This document shows positions 1 to 7,296 of a DNA stretch of 9,368 nt, one piece after another. Origin of the DNA: Saprospiraceae bacterium (GTDB lineage: Bacteria > Bacteroidota > Bacteroidia > Chitinophagales > Saprospiraceae); NCBI GenBank assembly GCA_017995875.1, contig JAGOIB010000023.1:1-9368 (forward strand). The letters are read 5' to 3'. Each line of letters starts with the position of its first letter. Position 1 is the first letter of the stretch. Under the pieces are notes generated by a model. It ran no database searches. It saw nothing but the letters and a program-made list of their open reading frames with translations, and had not been told where the DNA came from. The translations under genes were made by a program, and so were the position numbers.

Positions 1-826
1 GAAATGCATGGGAACTTGTAACGACCTCAAGACCAAAACTCAGGTTTGGCTGCGGATCCACCAATTCATCACTGGAAGTAATCGGTTGATCGTATTCCAC
101 AATGACCCCAAGTGTATTTGACAATTTGTATCTCGCCAATGCAGTTGCTGAAAAATGTCCATTCTGATCCTTGCCTACAAATTCGCCGGAAGTGTCATAG
201 ACATCTTTGTTATTGAACCAGGAAAGATTTCCTGATACCTGAAGTGAAAATTTATCAGTGATTTTGCGGGCGATCATGATCTGATGAAAAAACGACCATC
301 TGTCCGTGCCTTCTTCAAAATTGATATTGGCATCTTCCCTGCGGGTATCAACAGCAGCATTGACATAATAATCCAGGCTTATGGCAGATCCACCGCCTTT
401 CATTTGTCGTAGCAACGCGTACTTCCCGTATACATCAATGAGATTATAAAATTTGGTAAAACCAAGACCAACCTGCAATCGATCTATCGGCACATAATCC
501 ACACCAAGACGGATATTGGAAGATGCAAACACGCCATAAAAATCATCATATCCATTGTTCCACGTGCCAAACCGATGCTGAAAATCTGCTTCGAAGGTTC
601 CTTTGACAGGAACCATAACTGTTTGCGCATCGATCAGGTAGATACTTTCAAAGGTATTTTTAACCGGCTTGATTTCTTCTATCATCTCCTCCTCAGCTAC
701 TTCCTCCACTACAGTTTCCTGCTGGGCCCTGACATTTCCAAGACCAAGGGCGAGAATGGTAAGCACCATCCAAAATACCCGGCCAGATGGCCGGGTATTT
801 ATGAGTTCATTATTACATACTTTCAT
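1..826 (-). CDS. DUF5777-family outer-membrane beta-barrel protein, C-terminus cut by window edge
   Basis: This is a partial gene: 275 codons are visible and the C-terminus lies beyond base 1. After a hydrophobic segment ending in NVRA before QQE (a plausible signal peptidase I site near residue 34) comes an acidic Glu/Val-rich linker, then the alternating aromatic/polar pattern of a small outer-membrane barrel. It is clearly paralogous to the gene at 7598-8542: both share PVKNTF, QTVMVP, QHRFG, SNIRLG, YVPI, ARKIS and FSLQV, and a hand alignment of the first 73 positions from PVKNTF gives about 50 identities. Comparison with that paralogue suggests roughly 45 residues are missing. The ATG at 826 is chosen because an in-frame TAA lies a few codons upstream and it supplies a basic n-region; the only other ATG, at 769, leaves a short signal without positive charge. 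A strong hairpin sits inside codons 9-18. Transport or binding role is unknown; outer-membrane location is inferred. Confidence 0.85.
   Translation of the reverse strand, partial: MKVCNNELINTRPSGRVFWMVLTILALGLGNVRAQQETVVEEVAEEEMIEEIKPVKNTFESIYLIDAQTVMVPVKGTFEADFQHRFGTWNNGYDDFYGVFASSNIRLGVDYVPIDRLQVGLGFTKFYNLIDVYGKYALLRQMKGGGSAISLDYYVNAAVDTRREDANINFEEGTDRWSFFHQIMIARKITDKFSLQVSGNLSWFNNKDVYDTSGEFVGKDQNGHFSATALARYKLSNTLGVIVEYDQPITSSDELVDPQPNLSFGLEVVTSSHAF
773..800 (-). terminator. 12-bp GC-rich hairpin with T run; terminator or attenuator
   Basis: A perfect inverted repeat: arm AAATACCCGGCC at 773-784, four-base loop 785-788, arm GGCCGGGTATTT at 789-800. Read on the minus strand it is followed by TTTT, the form of an intrinsic terminator. 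It lies about 80 bases after the stop of the six-heme cytochrome, but inside the predicted signal-peptide region of the following barrel gene. It may end most cytochrome transcripts and let some read through, or it may control initiation of the barrel gene. The structure is seen; the role is inferred. Confidence 0.65.
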
Positions 827-881
827 TTTGCGGATGCTTTAAGGCATAAAATCATTCAAGAGCAATAATCTTATCCTTGTC

Positions 882-1940
882 TTATTGCAGTGAAGCAATA
901 GAGTTGGTCAGCAGCGCATAGGCTAACTTGTAGTTATGCACACCACGGCTCTTATCTTCCGTAACAAATTTGAAGTTATACAAAGCTCCGGCTTCGTGAC
1001 CCTTGAATTCAACCTTTGTGTTTTGCTCAGTCGTTGCATTATATAGACCACGTGCAACAAGTAAATCTTCAAGCACTAAAGCCAGGGAGTCGATCGTATT
1101 CTGGCTCTTATCCACAAGTTTATTTAAATCGGAGGCACCTGTAGTATGACATACAATGCAAGCGTTTGAATTGATCGCTCCTGATTCATCATTGCTAACA
1201 CGGAAGGTATGACCTCCATATTCGCCTGCCAGGGCCGGGCCCATGTGGCATTGAACACATGCATTCGCCGTGTTATTGGCTAATAACAATGTATGTGAAG
1301 AATTTTCATAAGGTGCAGGACCTGCTACTCTGTAACCTCCGTAACCAGGTAACATCATCCCCTGAGGTCCATGGTGTGGACCATATCTTGTGCTGGTCAT
1401 GGTTATATTTCCACCAGTAGCCGGATCAGGCAATGCTGGAGAAACTACCCTGGCCTGGTGACAGCTTACGCAAAGATTAGCTTTGCCTAAGTCAACTGTT
1501 CCTCCACCTTCCCAGAAAGTAACAGGTTCCGTTTGTGTAAAAGCCCAGTCAGCATCTGTATATGTTTTGTGGATTTGATGACAGGTATAACAATTTGGTG
1601 GCAGAGGATCTTCAATCACTGCTGCTGTTGCACCCAATGGAGCACCTGTTTCAATCCTTTCAAGGAATCCCTGGCTTGTATGGCAACCTGCACAGTTTGT
1701 AGCATTATGGTTGTTGTTTCCACCTGTGGCATGCACTGAGTGATCCCATTGATATTCTTTGGCAGTAATCAACTGTGAGCTACCATGGCATAAAACACAG
1801 TTTTGTGTACCATCCCCAGTCGGTCCTGTCGGTCCTGCTGGTCCAACTGGTCCTGTTACTCCATCGTCTCCTTCGCATGAAGCGAGACCCATCACGATCG
1901 CGATGCAAAAAGAGCAAATCAAAAGCATGTAATTTTTCAT
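882..1940 (-). CDS. Hexaheme c-type cytochrome lipoprotein with collagen-like linker
   Basis: A 352-residue exported electron-transfer protein. From the ATG at 1940 the order is: hydrophobic signal 5-20; lipobox LASC with Cys22 as the lipidation site; acidic EGDD; a short collagen-like stretch of Gly-X-Y triplets (27-42); then six CXXCH heme sites at Cys48, 83, 117, 157, 228 and 261. Extra histidines between them (for example 67, 70, 78, 189, 190) could be distal ligands for bis-His hemes. The C-terminal part (about 275-352) carries no heme site and ends in a helix with KSRGVHNYKLAYALL, resembling the GVHNP-type ending of NrfA and related multiheme cytochromes. There is no CXXCK site, so it is not a standard NrfA nitrite reductase. 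An ATG 14 codons upstream (1982) exists, but the 1940 start places the signal peptide at the N-terminus. Neighbours are a ResB-like maturation protein and a beta-barrel. Likely anchored to a membrane and passing electrons; substrate unknown. Confidence 0.9.
   Translation of the reverse strand: MKNYMLLICSFCIAIVMGLASCEGDDGVTGPVGPAGPTGPTGDGTQNCVLCHGSSQLITAKEYQWDHSVHATGGNNNHNATNCAGCHTSQGFLERIETGAPLGATAAVIEDPLPPNCYTCHQIHKTYTDADWAFTQTEPVTFWEGGGTVDLGKANLCVSCHQARVVSPALPDPATGGNITMTSTRYGPHHGPQGMMLPGYGGYRVAGPAPYENSSHTLLLANNTANACVQCHMGPALAGEYGGHTFRVSNDESGAINSNACIVCHTTGASDLNKLVDKSQNTIDSLALVLEDLLVARGLYNATTEQNTKVEFKGHEAGALYNFKFVTEDKSRGVHNYKLAYALLTNSIASLQ
1822..1857 (-). repeat. Four 9-bp tandem units coding Gly-X-Y triplets
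   Basis: Four consecutive near-identical nine-base units (ggtcctgtc, ggtcctgct, ggtccaact, ggtcctgtt on the plus strand) encode the collagen-like linker of the hexaheme lipoprotein. Because the unit is a multiple of three, gain or loss of copies would change linker length without breaking the frame. Confidence 0.8.
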
Positions 1941-2082
1941 ATGATTTGGTTTTATTCGTTCACTTATTAATAAATTGATCATTATTTATATTCAAAATTG
2001 ACACTAAACCACCACTTTTTTACTGACCTAAATCATTCTGCCCGTTGATCTTCCTCATGGAATAAGGAAGCTCCCGGATAGG

Positions 2083-3351
2083 TCACGCCGTTTGGTCTTT
2101 ATTTGCCTGCGCGCGCCTGATCAGGAATAGTAAAATGGCAATGCCTGCCAGGCTAAATCCAATTATGATTGGAATCCTGCCAGGTAAATACCTAACCTCC
2201 ATGATGACACCACCCGGATATCCATTCTTGCATTCCAACGGAGTGAACCTGTATCCATGAGCTATAGCAGGCTTCCCTGCCAAAAGGGTCAGGGTATCAG
2301 CTACCATGGTACTGTCCCCTTTAATTGAAATAATGCAGTCGCAATAGTGTCGCGCCAGCTCCTTATTGGTGCCTAATCCAATTCTGTAATCTGTACCCGG
2401 TATATCAAAATCTCCACCTTTCTTACTCCTGGTCTCAGGATATACAAAAGCATCTTTTGCACTTCCGCCCTCTTTCCATATCTCAACATGGGCTACAGGA
2501 TTAATCAAATCACTCCCCTTCGATGAAGGCACTGCCATGAGATAGTTGATATCAGGGTAACAAAAGAGGATGGTGAAACCGGAACTATCCTGCCCGGGTA
2601 TTTTGTAGAACATATTCTCTTTGAGGGGTTGCGATTGAATGCTGTCGAGTAGTATAAAATAGACGGTGGTATCAGCGCCTGAGAAGACTACTTTATTTAC
2701 TGCATTACTATTGTTCGCGGCTATTTCCTTAATACTATCCATTGGTATATTCCAATAGAATGCCAGCGATGCGCCAAGACTCACAATGTCACCTAAAAGA
2801 TGTTTTTTGGGTTGATCAGAACGCAACGTAACAATGGGTGAACCTTCTTTTGTTTTTAACTCGAGTGTAATACCGGGAGCCCTTGGTGCAATGGTGTCGC
2901 GCTCAGAAGGATACTGATAGGCAAATTGAAAATTAGGATAAAACTCTTTTAAACGGAATCGAAAATCAGACTTTTCAATTTCTATGATTTTCATTTGCTC
3001 CAAAGGGTACAAACCTATCATTGAATACACTGGTCCAGGTTGGTATTCGCTATGTGCTTTCACCGTATCCTTTTTGGAAAGTTTGATTTCATAGACAGGC
3101 GTAAACGGATTCACCCTAAGTGAATCAAGGGTGACTGACAATCCAAGATCTCCACTGGATGAATCTTGTTCCAGGCCTGCAGAAGTGCCAGCCTTCATGG
3201 AGTTTACTTTACCAACTTCAAGATGCAACTCACCCTGTAGTCCATAGAACTGATTAAGCCCCAGTCCGGCTAACAAAAGGACCAGGCCGGCTATAAAAAG
3301 CCATTTAGGATTTAAAAATCCAGCAGGTGATTGATGGAGAGAATTTGACAA
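2083..3351 (-). CDS. ResB-like cytochrome c maturation protein (two-helix form), TTG start
   Basis: A 422-residue protein with one membrane helix near the N-terminus (about 17-36), a large extracytoplasmic domain (about 37-391) and a second helix at 393-411 followed by basic RR. The C-terminal block VRYLPGRIPIIIGF leading into the last helix resembles the end of ResB/Ccs1 proteins, where a conserved D/R-P-G motif precedes the final helix. ResB acts with CcsA in System II cytochrome c maturation, handling heme and apocytochrome. The usual ResB has more N-terminal helices, so this is a reduced or divergent form, and no CcsA gene is in view. The frame is open only from just after a TGA upstream; no ATG or GTG precedes the first helix, so TTG at 3351 is the best start. 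Its place between a monoheme and a hexaheme cytochrome gene fits a maturation role. Family assignment is moderate; a generic bitopic membrane protein is the alternative. Confidence 0.6.
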   Translation of the reverse strand: MSNSLHQSPAGFLNPKWLFIAGLVLLLAGLGLNQFYGLQGELHLEVGKVNSMKAGTSAGLEQDSSSGDLGLSVTLDSLRVNPFTPVYEIKLSKKDTVKAHSEYQPGPVYSMIGLYPLEQMKIIEIEKSDFRFRLKEFYPNFQFAYQYPSERDTIAPRAPGITLELKTKEGSPIVTLRSDQPKKHLLGDIVSLGASLAFYWNIPMDSIKEIAANNSNAVNKVVFSGADTTVYFILLDSIQSQPLKENMFYKIPGQDSSGFTILFCYPDINYLMAVPSSKGSDLINPVAHVEIWKEGGSAKDAFVYPETRSKKGGDFDIPGTDYRIGLGTNKELARHYCDCIISIKGDSTMVADTLTLLAGKPAIAHGYRFTPLECKNGYPGGVIMEVRYLPGRIPIIIGFSLAGIAILLFLIRRAQANKDQTA

Positions 3352-3429
3352 GGAGGTGGTCGTAATTCAGGGATCGGAAGGACTCCTGTTTCCCAGGGTG
3401 GAGAAATGGAATGATGGTAGGGTAAAATC

Positions 3430-3480
3430 AAGAATACGCAGGAAAGAGCATTAAAATAATTGCCCTTCCTGCGTATTCTT
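3430..3480 (-). terminator. 15-bp perfect stem hairpin after the class I cytochrome gene
   Basis: Arms AAGAATACGCAGGAA (3430-3444) and TTCCTGCGTATTCTT (3466-3480) pair perfectly around a 21-base loop. The hairpin begins 9 bases after the stop codon of the cytochrome at 3490-3894; on the minus strand it is followed by GATTTTACC, a weak T run. It probably protects or ends the transcript of that cytochrome and separates it from the ResB-like gene. On the plus strand it is followed by an A-rich stretch, so it would not terminate in that direction. Confidence 0.65.
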
Positions 3481-3489
3481 AAAAATAAT

Positions 3490-3894
3490 TTATTCCCCTA
3501 ATCCACGCATATAATGAACAAGCTGCCAGATATCGTTTTGATCCGGAATCTTCTTCTTGTAGGATGGCATTTCGTCCCTTCCTTCAAGGGTCTTATAAAA
3601 GATAGCACCATCACTTTGCTTTTGGAAAGCTGCAGAACTGAAGTCTCCGCACTTTGTCTTGAGTTGGGCTGCCTTTGTGCCATCTCCTAGTCCTTCCTTT
3701 CCATGGCATGATTTGCAATGGGTAGAATAAAGAGCTGCGGCTGCTGTCTTGTCATACTTGACAGGGTTCTTCATGGCTTTGTAATTGTCAGGTACAGTCC
3801 ATGGTGCATTTTGCTCTACGGATGGCATGAAAGCCATGACAACAAATCCGATAAACAAAACGACACTAAAAATTGATAGCATTCGAATTTTCAT
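3490..3894 (-). CDS. Class I monoheme cytochrome c, membrane-anchored or secreted
   Basis: A 134-residue protein. A hydrophobic segment at about 6-23 serves as signal or N-terminal anchor. It is followed by a short PWTVPDNYKAMKNPV stretch, then a cytochrome_CBB3-like fold: heme attachment CKSCH at Cys60-His64 followed by GKEGLGDG, a likely axial Met109 in DEMPSY, and the closing helix with WQLVHYMRGL. These are the standard elements of a class I cytochrome c with His/Met ligation, a mobile or tethered one-electron carrier in the periplasm. It lies 80 bases downstream of the Ig-like membrane protein gene with a candidate promoter between them, and is closed by a long-stemmed hairpin, so it may be transcribed alone as well as with the operon. 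A natural role is taking electrons from the quinol-oxidising module and passing them to a reductase; the partner is inferred. Confidence 0.9.
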   Translation of the reverse strand: MKIRMLSIFSVVLFIGFVVMAFMPSVEQNAPWTVPDNYKAMKNPVKYDKTAAAALYSTHCKSCHGKEGLGDGTKAAQLKTKCGDFSSAAFQKQSDGAIFYKTLEGRDEMPSYKKKIPDQNDIWQLVHYMRGLGE

Positions 3895-3928
3895 GATAAT
3901 GTGTTTTATGAAGTAATTAAATGTGATT

Positions 3929-3936
3929 CAAAGATA
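3929..3936 (-). promoter_or_regulatory. Candidate Bacteroidota -7 element TATCTTTG
   Basis: On the minus strand these bases read TATCTTTG, an exact match to the TAnnTTTG element of Bacteroidota housekeeping promoters. It lies 34 bases before the ATG of the class I cytochrome gene, which would give a leader of roughly 25-30 bases. No clear TTTG element is found at the expected upstream spacing, so the call rests on one half of the promoter only. Confidence 0.4.
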
Positions 3937-3974
3937 TTCCTTTTAAGGGTGCACTATTGCTTATTAACGTCTGG

Positions 3975-4970
3975 TTAATTTTCACTAGAAATTTGTTTCC
4001 CTTCTCTTTTGATCCTAAGGAGATTAACAATGACGATAGCGTAGTGAATCCAAACCGCCCCCATCAGGATAAAAAAGGTAATGACCATCCAGGCTGGTGG
4101 ATGAGGACTCCAAAGGGCCCTCGGACTGTCAACAAATGCATTACTTACCGCATATCCCCAATTTTGGGTACTCGAAGCCGTCAGATTTCCATACTCCTCC
4201 GTTTCTTCTATCAAAGCTGTGATTTCGACATTTCCACTTGCATCTCCAGCCAGTCCTGTAGGAAATTCAACTTCTACCATGCCTGTTTCATCCGTTTCTC
4301 CTTCGGCTACTTTTTGTGAACTGAACATCCTCTTGACATAAACGGATACTACAGCTGCAGCGATTGGCATAGGGCCGTCCGGTGAATCTGCAGTTGCTTT
4401 TAAACTTATAACATATGTACTATCCTCTTTCCGTGGTTCCATCACCAACGTCGCAGACCGGAGCATGAGATCAGATTCACTGTCTTCAAATCTGTCATCA
4501 CCAGCAAAACGGGCAATAAAGGAATAGGACCCATCTTCGCCTTTTGCAAGCGTAGATTTGCTGACACGGATTTTAGCAACACCATTGACACCTGTTATCG
4601 TGTCCCCGATCGCCACTTCTTCTCCTTCCGAATTCAAAACAAAAAATTCGATTTTCCTATCGGGTACCTTTTGATAGGAACCATCAATCTTGGCCCGCAA
4701 CAATCCATTGAGCAGAATGGTGCCATCCGGATATTGATCACCGGTAAGGCTTGTTTTGGATTTAAAGATTGTTTCTTCTTCCTCTGCTTCGGCTGCAGCA
4801 GGTACTTCGGTGGAATCGCTTTGTTGCACAGTAGTATCCACCGGTGCATCTTGTGCTATAGCAGGATGCATACCGGCTAGGATCATCCCCGCCATAAATC
4901 CAAAACGATACCACCATCTGCTCACCAAGTTGGACATTCCAGCCCAGGCTAAATCTTTTTTCATCATCAT
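3975..4970 (-). CDS. Periplasmic Ig-like domain protein with C-terminal membrane anchor
   Basis: A 331-residue protein of unknown function. A basic, hydrophobic N-terminus ends in HPAIA before QDAP, a plausible signal peptidase site near residue 39. An acidic, disordered linker follows (about 41-67), then two beta-rich regions (about 70-180 and 185-270) whose spacing of NGLLRAKIDG, VPDRKIEFFV, TGVNGVAKI, GSYSFIARFAGDDRFE looks like bacterial Ig-like/Big_3 repeats. One transmembrane helix at about 293-317 is followed by a basic cytoplasmic tail. No heme or metal motif is visible. Its ATG overlaps the stop of the NrfD-like gene in an ATGA arrangement (4967-4970), which points to translational coupling and a shared complex. 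It could be an accessory subunit that holds the periplasmic cytochrome or ferredoxin against the membrane protein. Two further Met codons follow the first and either could be used. Confidence 0.7.
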   Translation of the reverse strand: MMMKKDLAWAGMSNLVSRWWYRFGFMAGMILAGMHPAIAQDAPVDTTVQQSDSTEVPAAAEAEEEETIFKSKTSLTGDQYPDGTILLNGLLRAKIDGSYQKVPDRKIEFFVLNSEGEEVAIGDTITGVNGVAKIRVSKSTLAKGEDGSYSFIARFAGDDRFEDSESDLMLRSATLVMEPRKEDSTYVISLKATADSPDGPMPIAAAVVSVYVKRMFSSQKVAEGETDETGMVEVEFPTGLAGDASGNVEITALIEETEEYGNLTASSTQNWGYAVSNAFVDSPRALWSPHPPAWMVITFFILMGAVWIHYAIVIVNLLRIKREGKQISSEN

Positions 4971-6289
4971 TGATTTTGAATTTTTATATTCTCCTCTTGA
5001 GGTACTTCGGAGATATCAATCAGGGTGATAAATTTTCCGGCAAGGGTAAAAATGAGGAAGAATGAGGCAACGCCACCAAAAGTCATCATCCATTCTACCC
5101 AGGTAATTGTGTAATGCACATATTCAGGACGAATATCCTGAACAGGGAGCAAAGGTGTCTCCAACGTGGGGACAACAATAAGGTAACGTTTGACCCACAT
5201 CGCCAGCACCATAATCATGGCAACAACAGCAAGGGAGTCAGGTTTCCTCAATTTACGGAAAGCGACAAAAATGATCGGAAGCACTACACCGGCCATATTG
5301 GCAAAAAAGGTGAGCCAACCATATTCATGCCATGAAAATAATTTTGTGATCAATTCATTGTCCCATTTTTCTGAACCATACCAGCTTGTAAAATATTCAG
5401 AGAATGTAAAATAGCCATATCCTGCCGCCAATACCAACATGATATACGCGAGGTAATCAAAATGCCTGGGCGTGATATACTTTTCGAGATGATAAAATTT
5501 TCTGGTGTACCATGTGATTACAATCAAGACACCAACGCCGGAGTAGAGTGCACCGAGGACAAAATAGGGACCAAAAATAGTGCTATGCCATCCTGGTCTT
5601 AATGTCATACCGAATATCCAGGAAAGAATGGAAGCCACCATGATGGACAATGGAATTAATATAATTGCCATCAGGTTTTGTGAAGTGATCAATCGTTTCT
5701 TCTGGCTTTCAGTTGCCCTGTAGCCAATGGCTAACCATCCATACAGATTGTGTTTCCATTTTGACACTTTCAGATTCGAGTCACGATAGACGGCTAAATC
5801 GGGCAATATTTCCAGGTACAGAAAAATGAAACTGCCTATGAGAAACGTAAGAACAGCCAAAACGTCCCATGTCAGTGGTGACTGCAATCTGGGATAAATA
5901 AATAAATGATGCAGCCTGTCAAACCGGCCAACACACAATAAAATAAAAATCGGACCAACAATTACCGAAGCGAGTGTCATCAATTGCGCCAATCTGATCA
6001 ATGGTTTGCCCCATTGTACTTTAAATAAAACCAGAAATCCGGCAATGATCGCGCCTGCATAACTCAATCCGATGAGGAAAACAAAATTGACGATATAGAT
6101 ACCCCAGACCACATTGTTGCGCATCCCTGTGACTCCATGTCCGTAGGCTATCTGAAGATACAGGCCATACCCGGCAAATCCGATAGCAATCAACAATAAG
6201 GTGATCCAAACCTTTTCCCTCATGCTGGTATGCTCTATCTGCGGCGAAAAAGTCCTAAGTATTTCAGAACCGGAAGTTGTAATTTTCAT
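4967..6289 (-). CDS. NrfD/PsrC/ActC-type quinol-interacting membrane subunit
   Basis: A 440-residue protein with about ten predicted transmembrane helices (roughly 27-47, 60-89, 101-120, 140-161, 204-227, 238-261, 278-299, 322-345, 351-371, 397-424). Family-typical blocks are VVWGIYIVNFVFLIG in helix 2, GRFDRLHHLFIYPRLQSPL with TWD before helix 4, RPGWHSTIFGPYFVLGA before and in helix 6, and KRYLIVVPTLE after helix 9. This is the polysulfide reductase NrfD superfamily; the ten-helix layout is that of ActC and DsrP rather than the eight-helix NrfD/PsrC. Such proteins bind menaquinol or ubiquinol at the membrane and pass electrons to the adjoining Fe-S subunit, whose gene lies directly upstream. 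A GTG codon immediately before the ATG (6292) is a possible start; ATG at 6289 is preferred. The stop overlaps the next gene's ATG. Confidence 0.93.
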   Translation of the reverse strand: MKITTSGSEILRTFSPQIEHTSMREKVWITLLLIAIGFAGYGLYLQIAYGHGVTGMRNNVVWGIYIVNFVFLIGLSYAGAIIAGFLVLFKVQWGKPLIRLAQLMTLASVIVGPIFILLCVGRFDRLHHLFIYPRLQSPLTWDVLAVLTFLIGSFIFLYLEILPDLAVYRDSNLKVSKWKHNLYGWLAIGYRATESQKKRLITSQNLMAIILIPLSIMVASILSWIFGMTLRPGWHSTIFGPYFVLGALYSGVGVLIVITWYTRKFYHLEKYITPRHFDYLAYIMLVLAAGYGYFTFSEYFTSWYGSEKWDNELITKLFSWHEYGWLTFFANMAGVVLPIIFVAFRKLRKPDSLAVVAMIMVLAMWVKRYLIVVPTLETPLLPVQDIRPEYVHYTITWVEWMMTFGGVASFFLIFTLAGKFITLIDISEVPQEENIKIQNQ

Positions 6290-6331
6290 CACTGTTAATG
6301 TCTAATGGTTAATGGTATTCCCTGTATTTCT

Positions 6332-7294
6332 TTATCCACCTATTACATCATTGAACCGGTTTCTAATTGAATCCGGCAGGCCTTCCAGGCCTCTTTCCAC
6401 TGGGAACAATCTATCTCTTGGGGGCAAATACCAAACACGGGGTTCGGTACCTAATTCTTCAGCAAACCTGTAGCCTCCACGATCACGAATGATGTCCGTG
6501 AAACTAATCGTCTCATCTCCATTTGTGACCACATTCTCATTTTGATCCCCGAAATAGAAAACTCCGTTTGGACAAGCGGTGACACAATCGGGAAGTTCAC
6601 CAGCACGTGATTTATCAGGACAAAAATCACATTTCTCTACAGTACCTACTCTTGAAGGAACACTTGTTTCAGGCGAATATTGAAGACAACTTACTTCAGC
6701 AGGTTGATCTGGTTCCGACCAGTTAAAAACACGTGTTGAATATGGACATGCCGCCATGCAGAATTTACAACCGATACAGCGGTCAGCATCGATCAAAACC
6801 AATCCATCCTGCCGCTTGAAGGTGGCATCTACAGGGCACACTTTCACACAAGGAGGATTATCGCAATGAAAGCATGTTTTGGGAAACCAATAGGGTGCAG
6901 CATTCGGACTATCCTGCATCAATTTGACCTGAAGCCATTCTTTTTCTTCAGGCAGATGGTGCATTTTCTGACAAGACGTAACACATTTACGTGCATTCTT
7001 GCACTTAGCCAGGTCAATGACCATGACAAACTTTCGCCCGGGTATCCCTTGCCTTGCTTCCTCATTTGAAACGGGCATATTTTTAGGCACAGGCCTAAGA
7101 TGGGAAGAATCAATCGTCACTAATTCTCCATCCGCTGAAAGCAATGTTACTTTCTCACCTGTTTCAGTATTCTTTGCATCGTTTTTACCACATCCACACA
7201 TTGCGCTTCCACAAGCTGCTGCAGTAACCCCAAGAGCCGCTGTTTTCAAAAAACCTCTTCGTAGATTCAGATTTTCGTTGTTTGTATTTTCCAT
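6332..7294 (-). CDS. Tat-exported four-cluster ferredoxin subunit (NrfC/DsrO/PsrB type)
   Basis: A 320-residue periplasmic electron-transfer subunit. It starts with a twin-arginine signal, LRRGFLK (Arg12-Arg13), and a short hydrophobic stretch ending AAACGSAMCGCG, where Cys28 could be a lipid site. Next comes VTLLSADGELV (49-59), shared with the small Tat protein upstream, then the DmsB-like ferredoxin core. Cysteine groups: I, Cys98, 104, 108; II, Cys141, 144, 149, 153; III, Cys173, 176, 179, 183; IV, Cys222, 225, 237, 241. Group I is CKNARKCVTSC, so the second position of the usual CX2CX2CX3C is Ala101, giving 15 rather than 16 ligands. One site may therefore hold a [3Fe-4S] cluster. Members of this family relay electrons between a NrfD-type subunit and a partner. 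Here the NrfD-like gene follows after about 40 bases and the small Tat gene precedes by two bases. No molybdopterin subunit is present. Confidence 0.93.
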   Translation of the reverse strand: MENTNNENLNLRRGFLKTAALGVTAAACGSAMCGCGKNDAKNTETGEKVTLLSADGELVTIDSSHLRPVPKNMPVSNEEARQGIPGRKFVMVIDLAKCKNARKCVTSCQKMHHLPEEKEWLQVKLMQDSPNAAPYWFPKTCFHCDNPPCVKVCPVDATFKRQDGLVLIDADRCIGCKFCMAACPYSTRVFNWSEPDQPAEVSCLQYSPETSVPSRVGTVEKCDFCPDKSRAGELPDCVTACPNGVFYFGDQNENVVTNGDETISFTDIIRDRGGYRFAEELGTEPRVWYLPPRDRLFPVERGLEGLPDSIRNRFNDVIGG

Positions 7295-7296
7295 GG

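Noticed and set aside
575..868. 97-codon plus-strand open frame
   Set aside because: It lies opposite the well-supported DUF5777 barrel gene, has no recognisable features, and is a shadow of that gene.
882..1940. Identification of the hexaheme protein as NrfA nitrite reductase
   Set aside because: There is no CXXCK heme site, six rather than five hemes, and the protein is shorter than NrfA; only the C-terminal helix is similar.
2050..2070. Terminator after the ResB-like gene (CTTCCT/AGGAAG)
   Set aside because: The stem is six base pairs around a nine-base loop and no T run follows on the minus strand.
3963..3979. Hairpin ATTAAC/GTTAAT at the stop of the Ig-like gene
   Set aside because: Six AT-rich pairs without a T run; too weak to call a terminator.
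3957..4319. 120-codon plus-strand open frame
   Set aside because: Antisense to the Ig-like membrane protein gene, without signal, motif or promoter.
4967..7294. Naming the ferredoxin and NrfD genes as alternative complex III actB/actC
   Set aside because: No ActA pentaheme, ActD, ActE or ActF is identified, and the ferredoxin is a short Tat protein without the large ActB domain. Only the ten-helix layout agrees.
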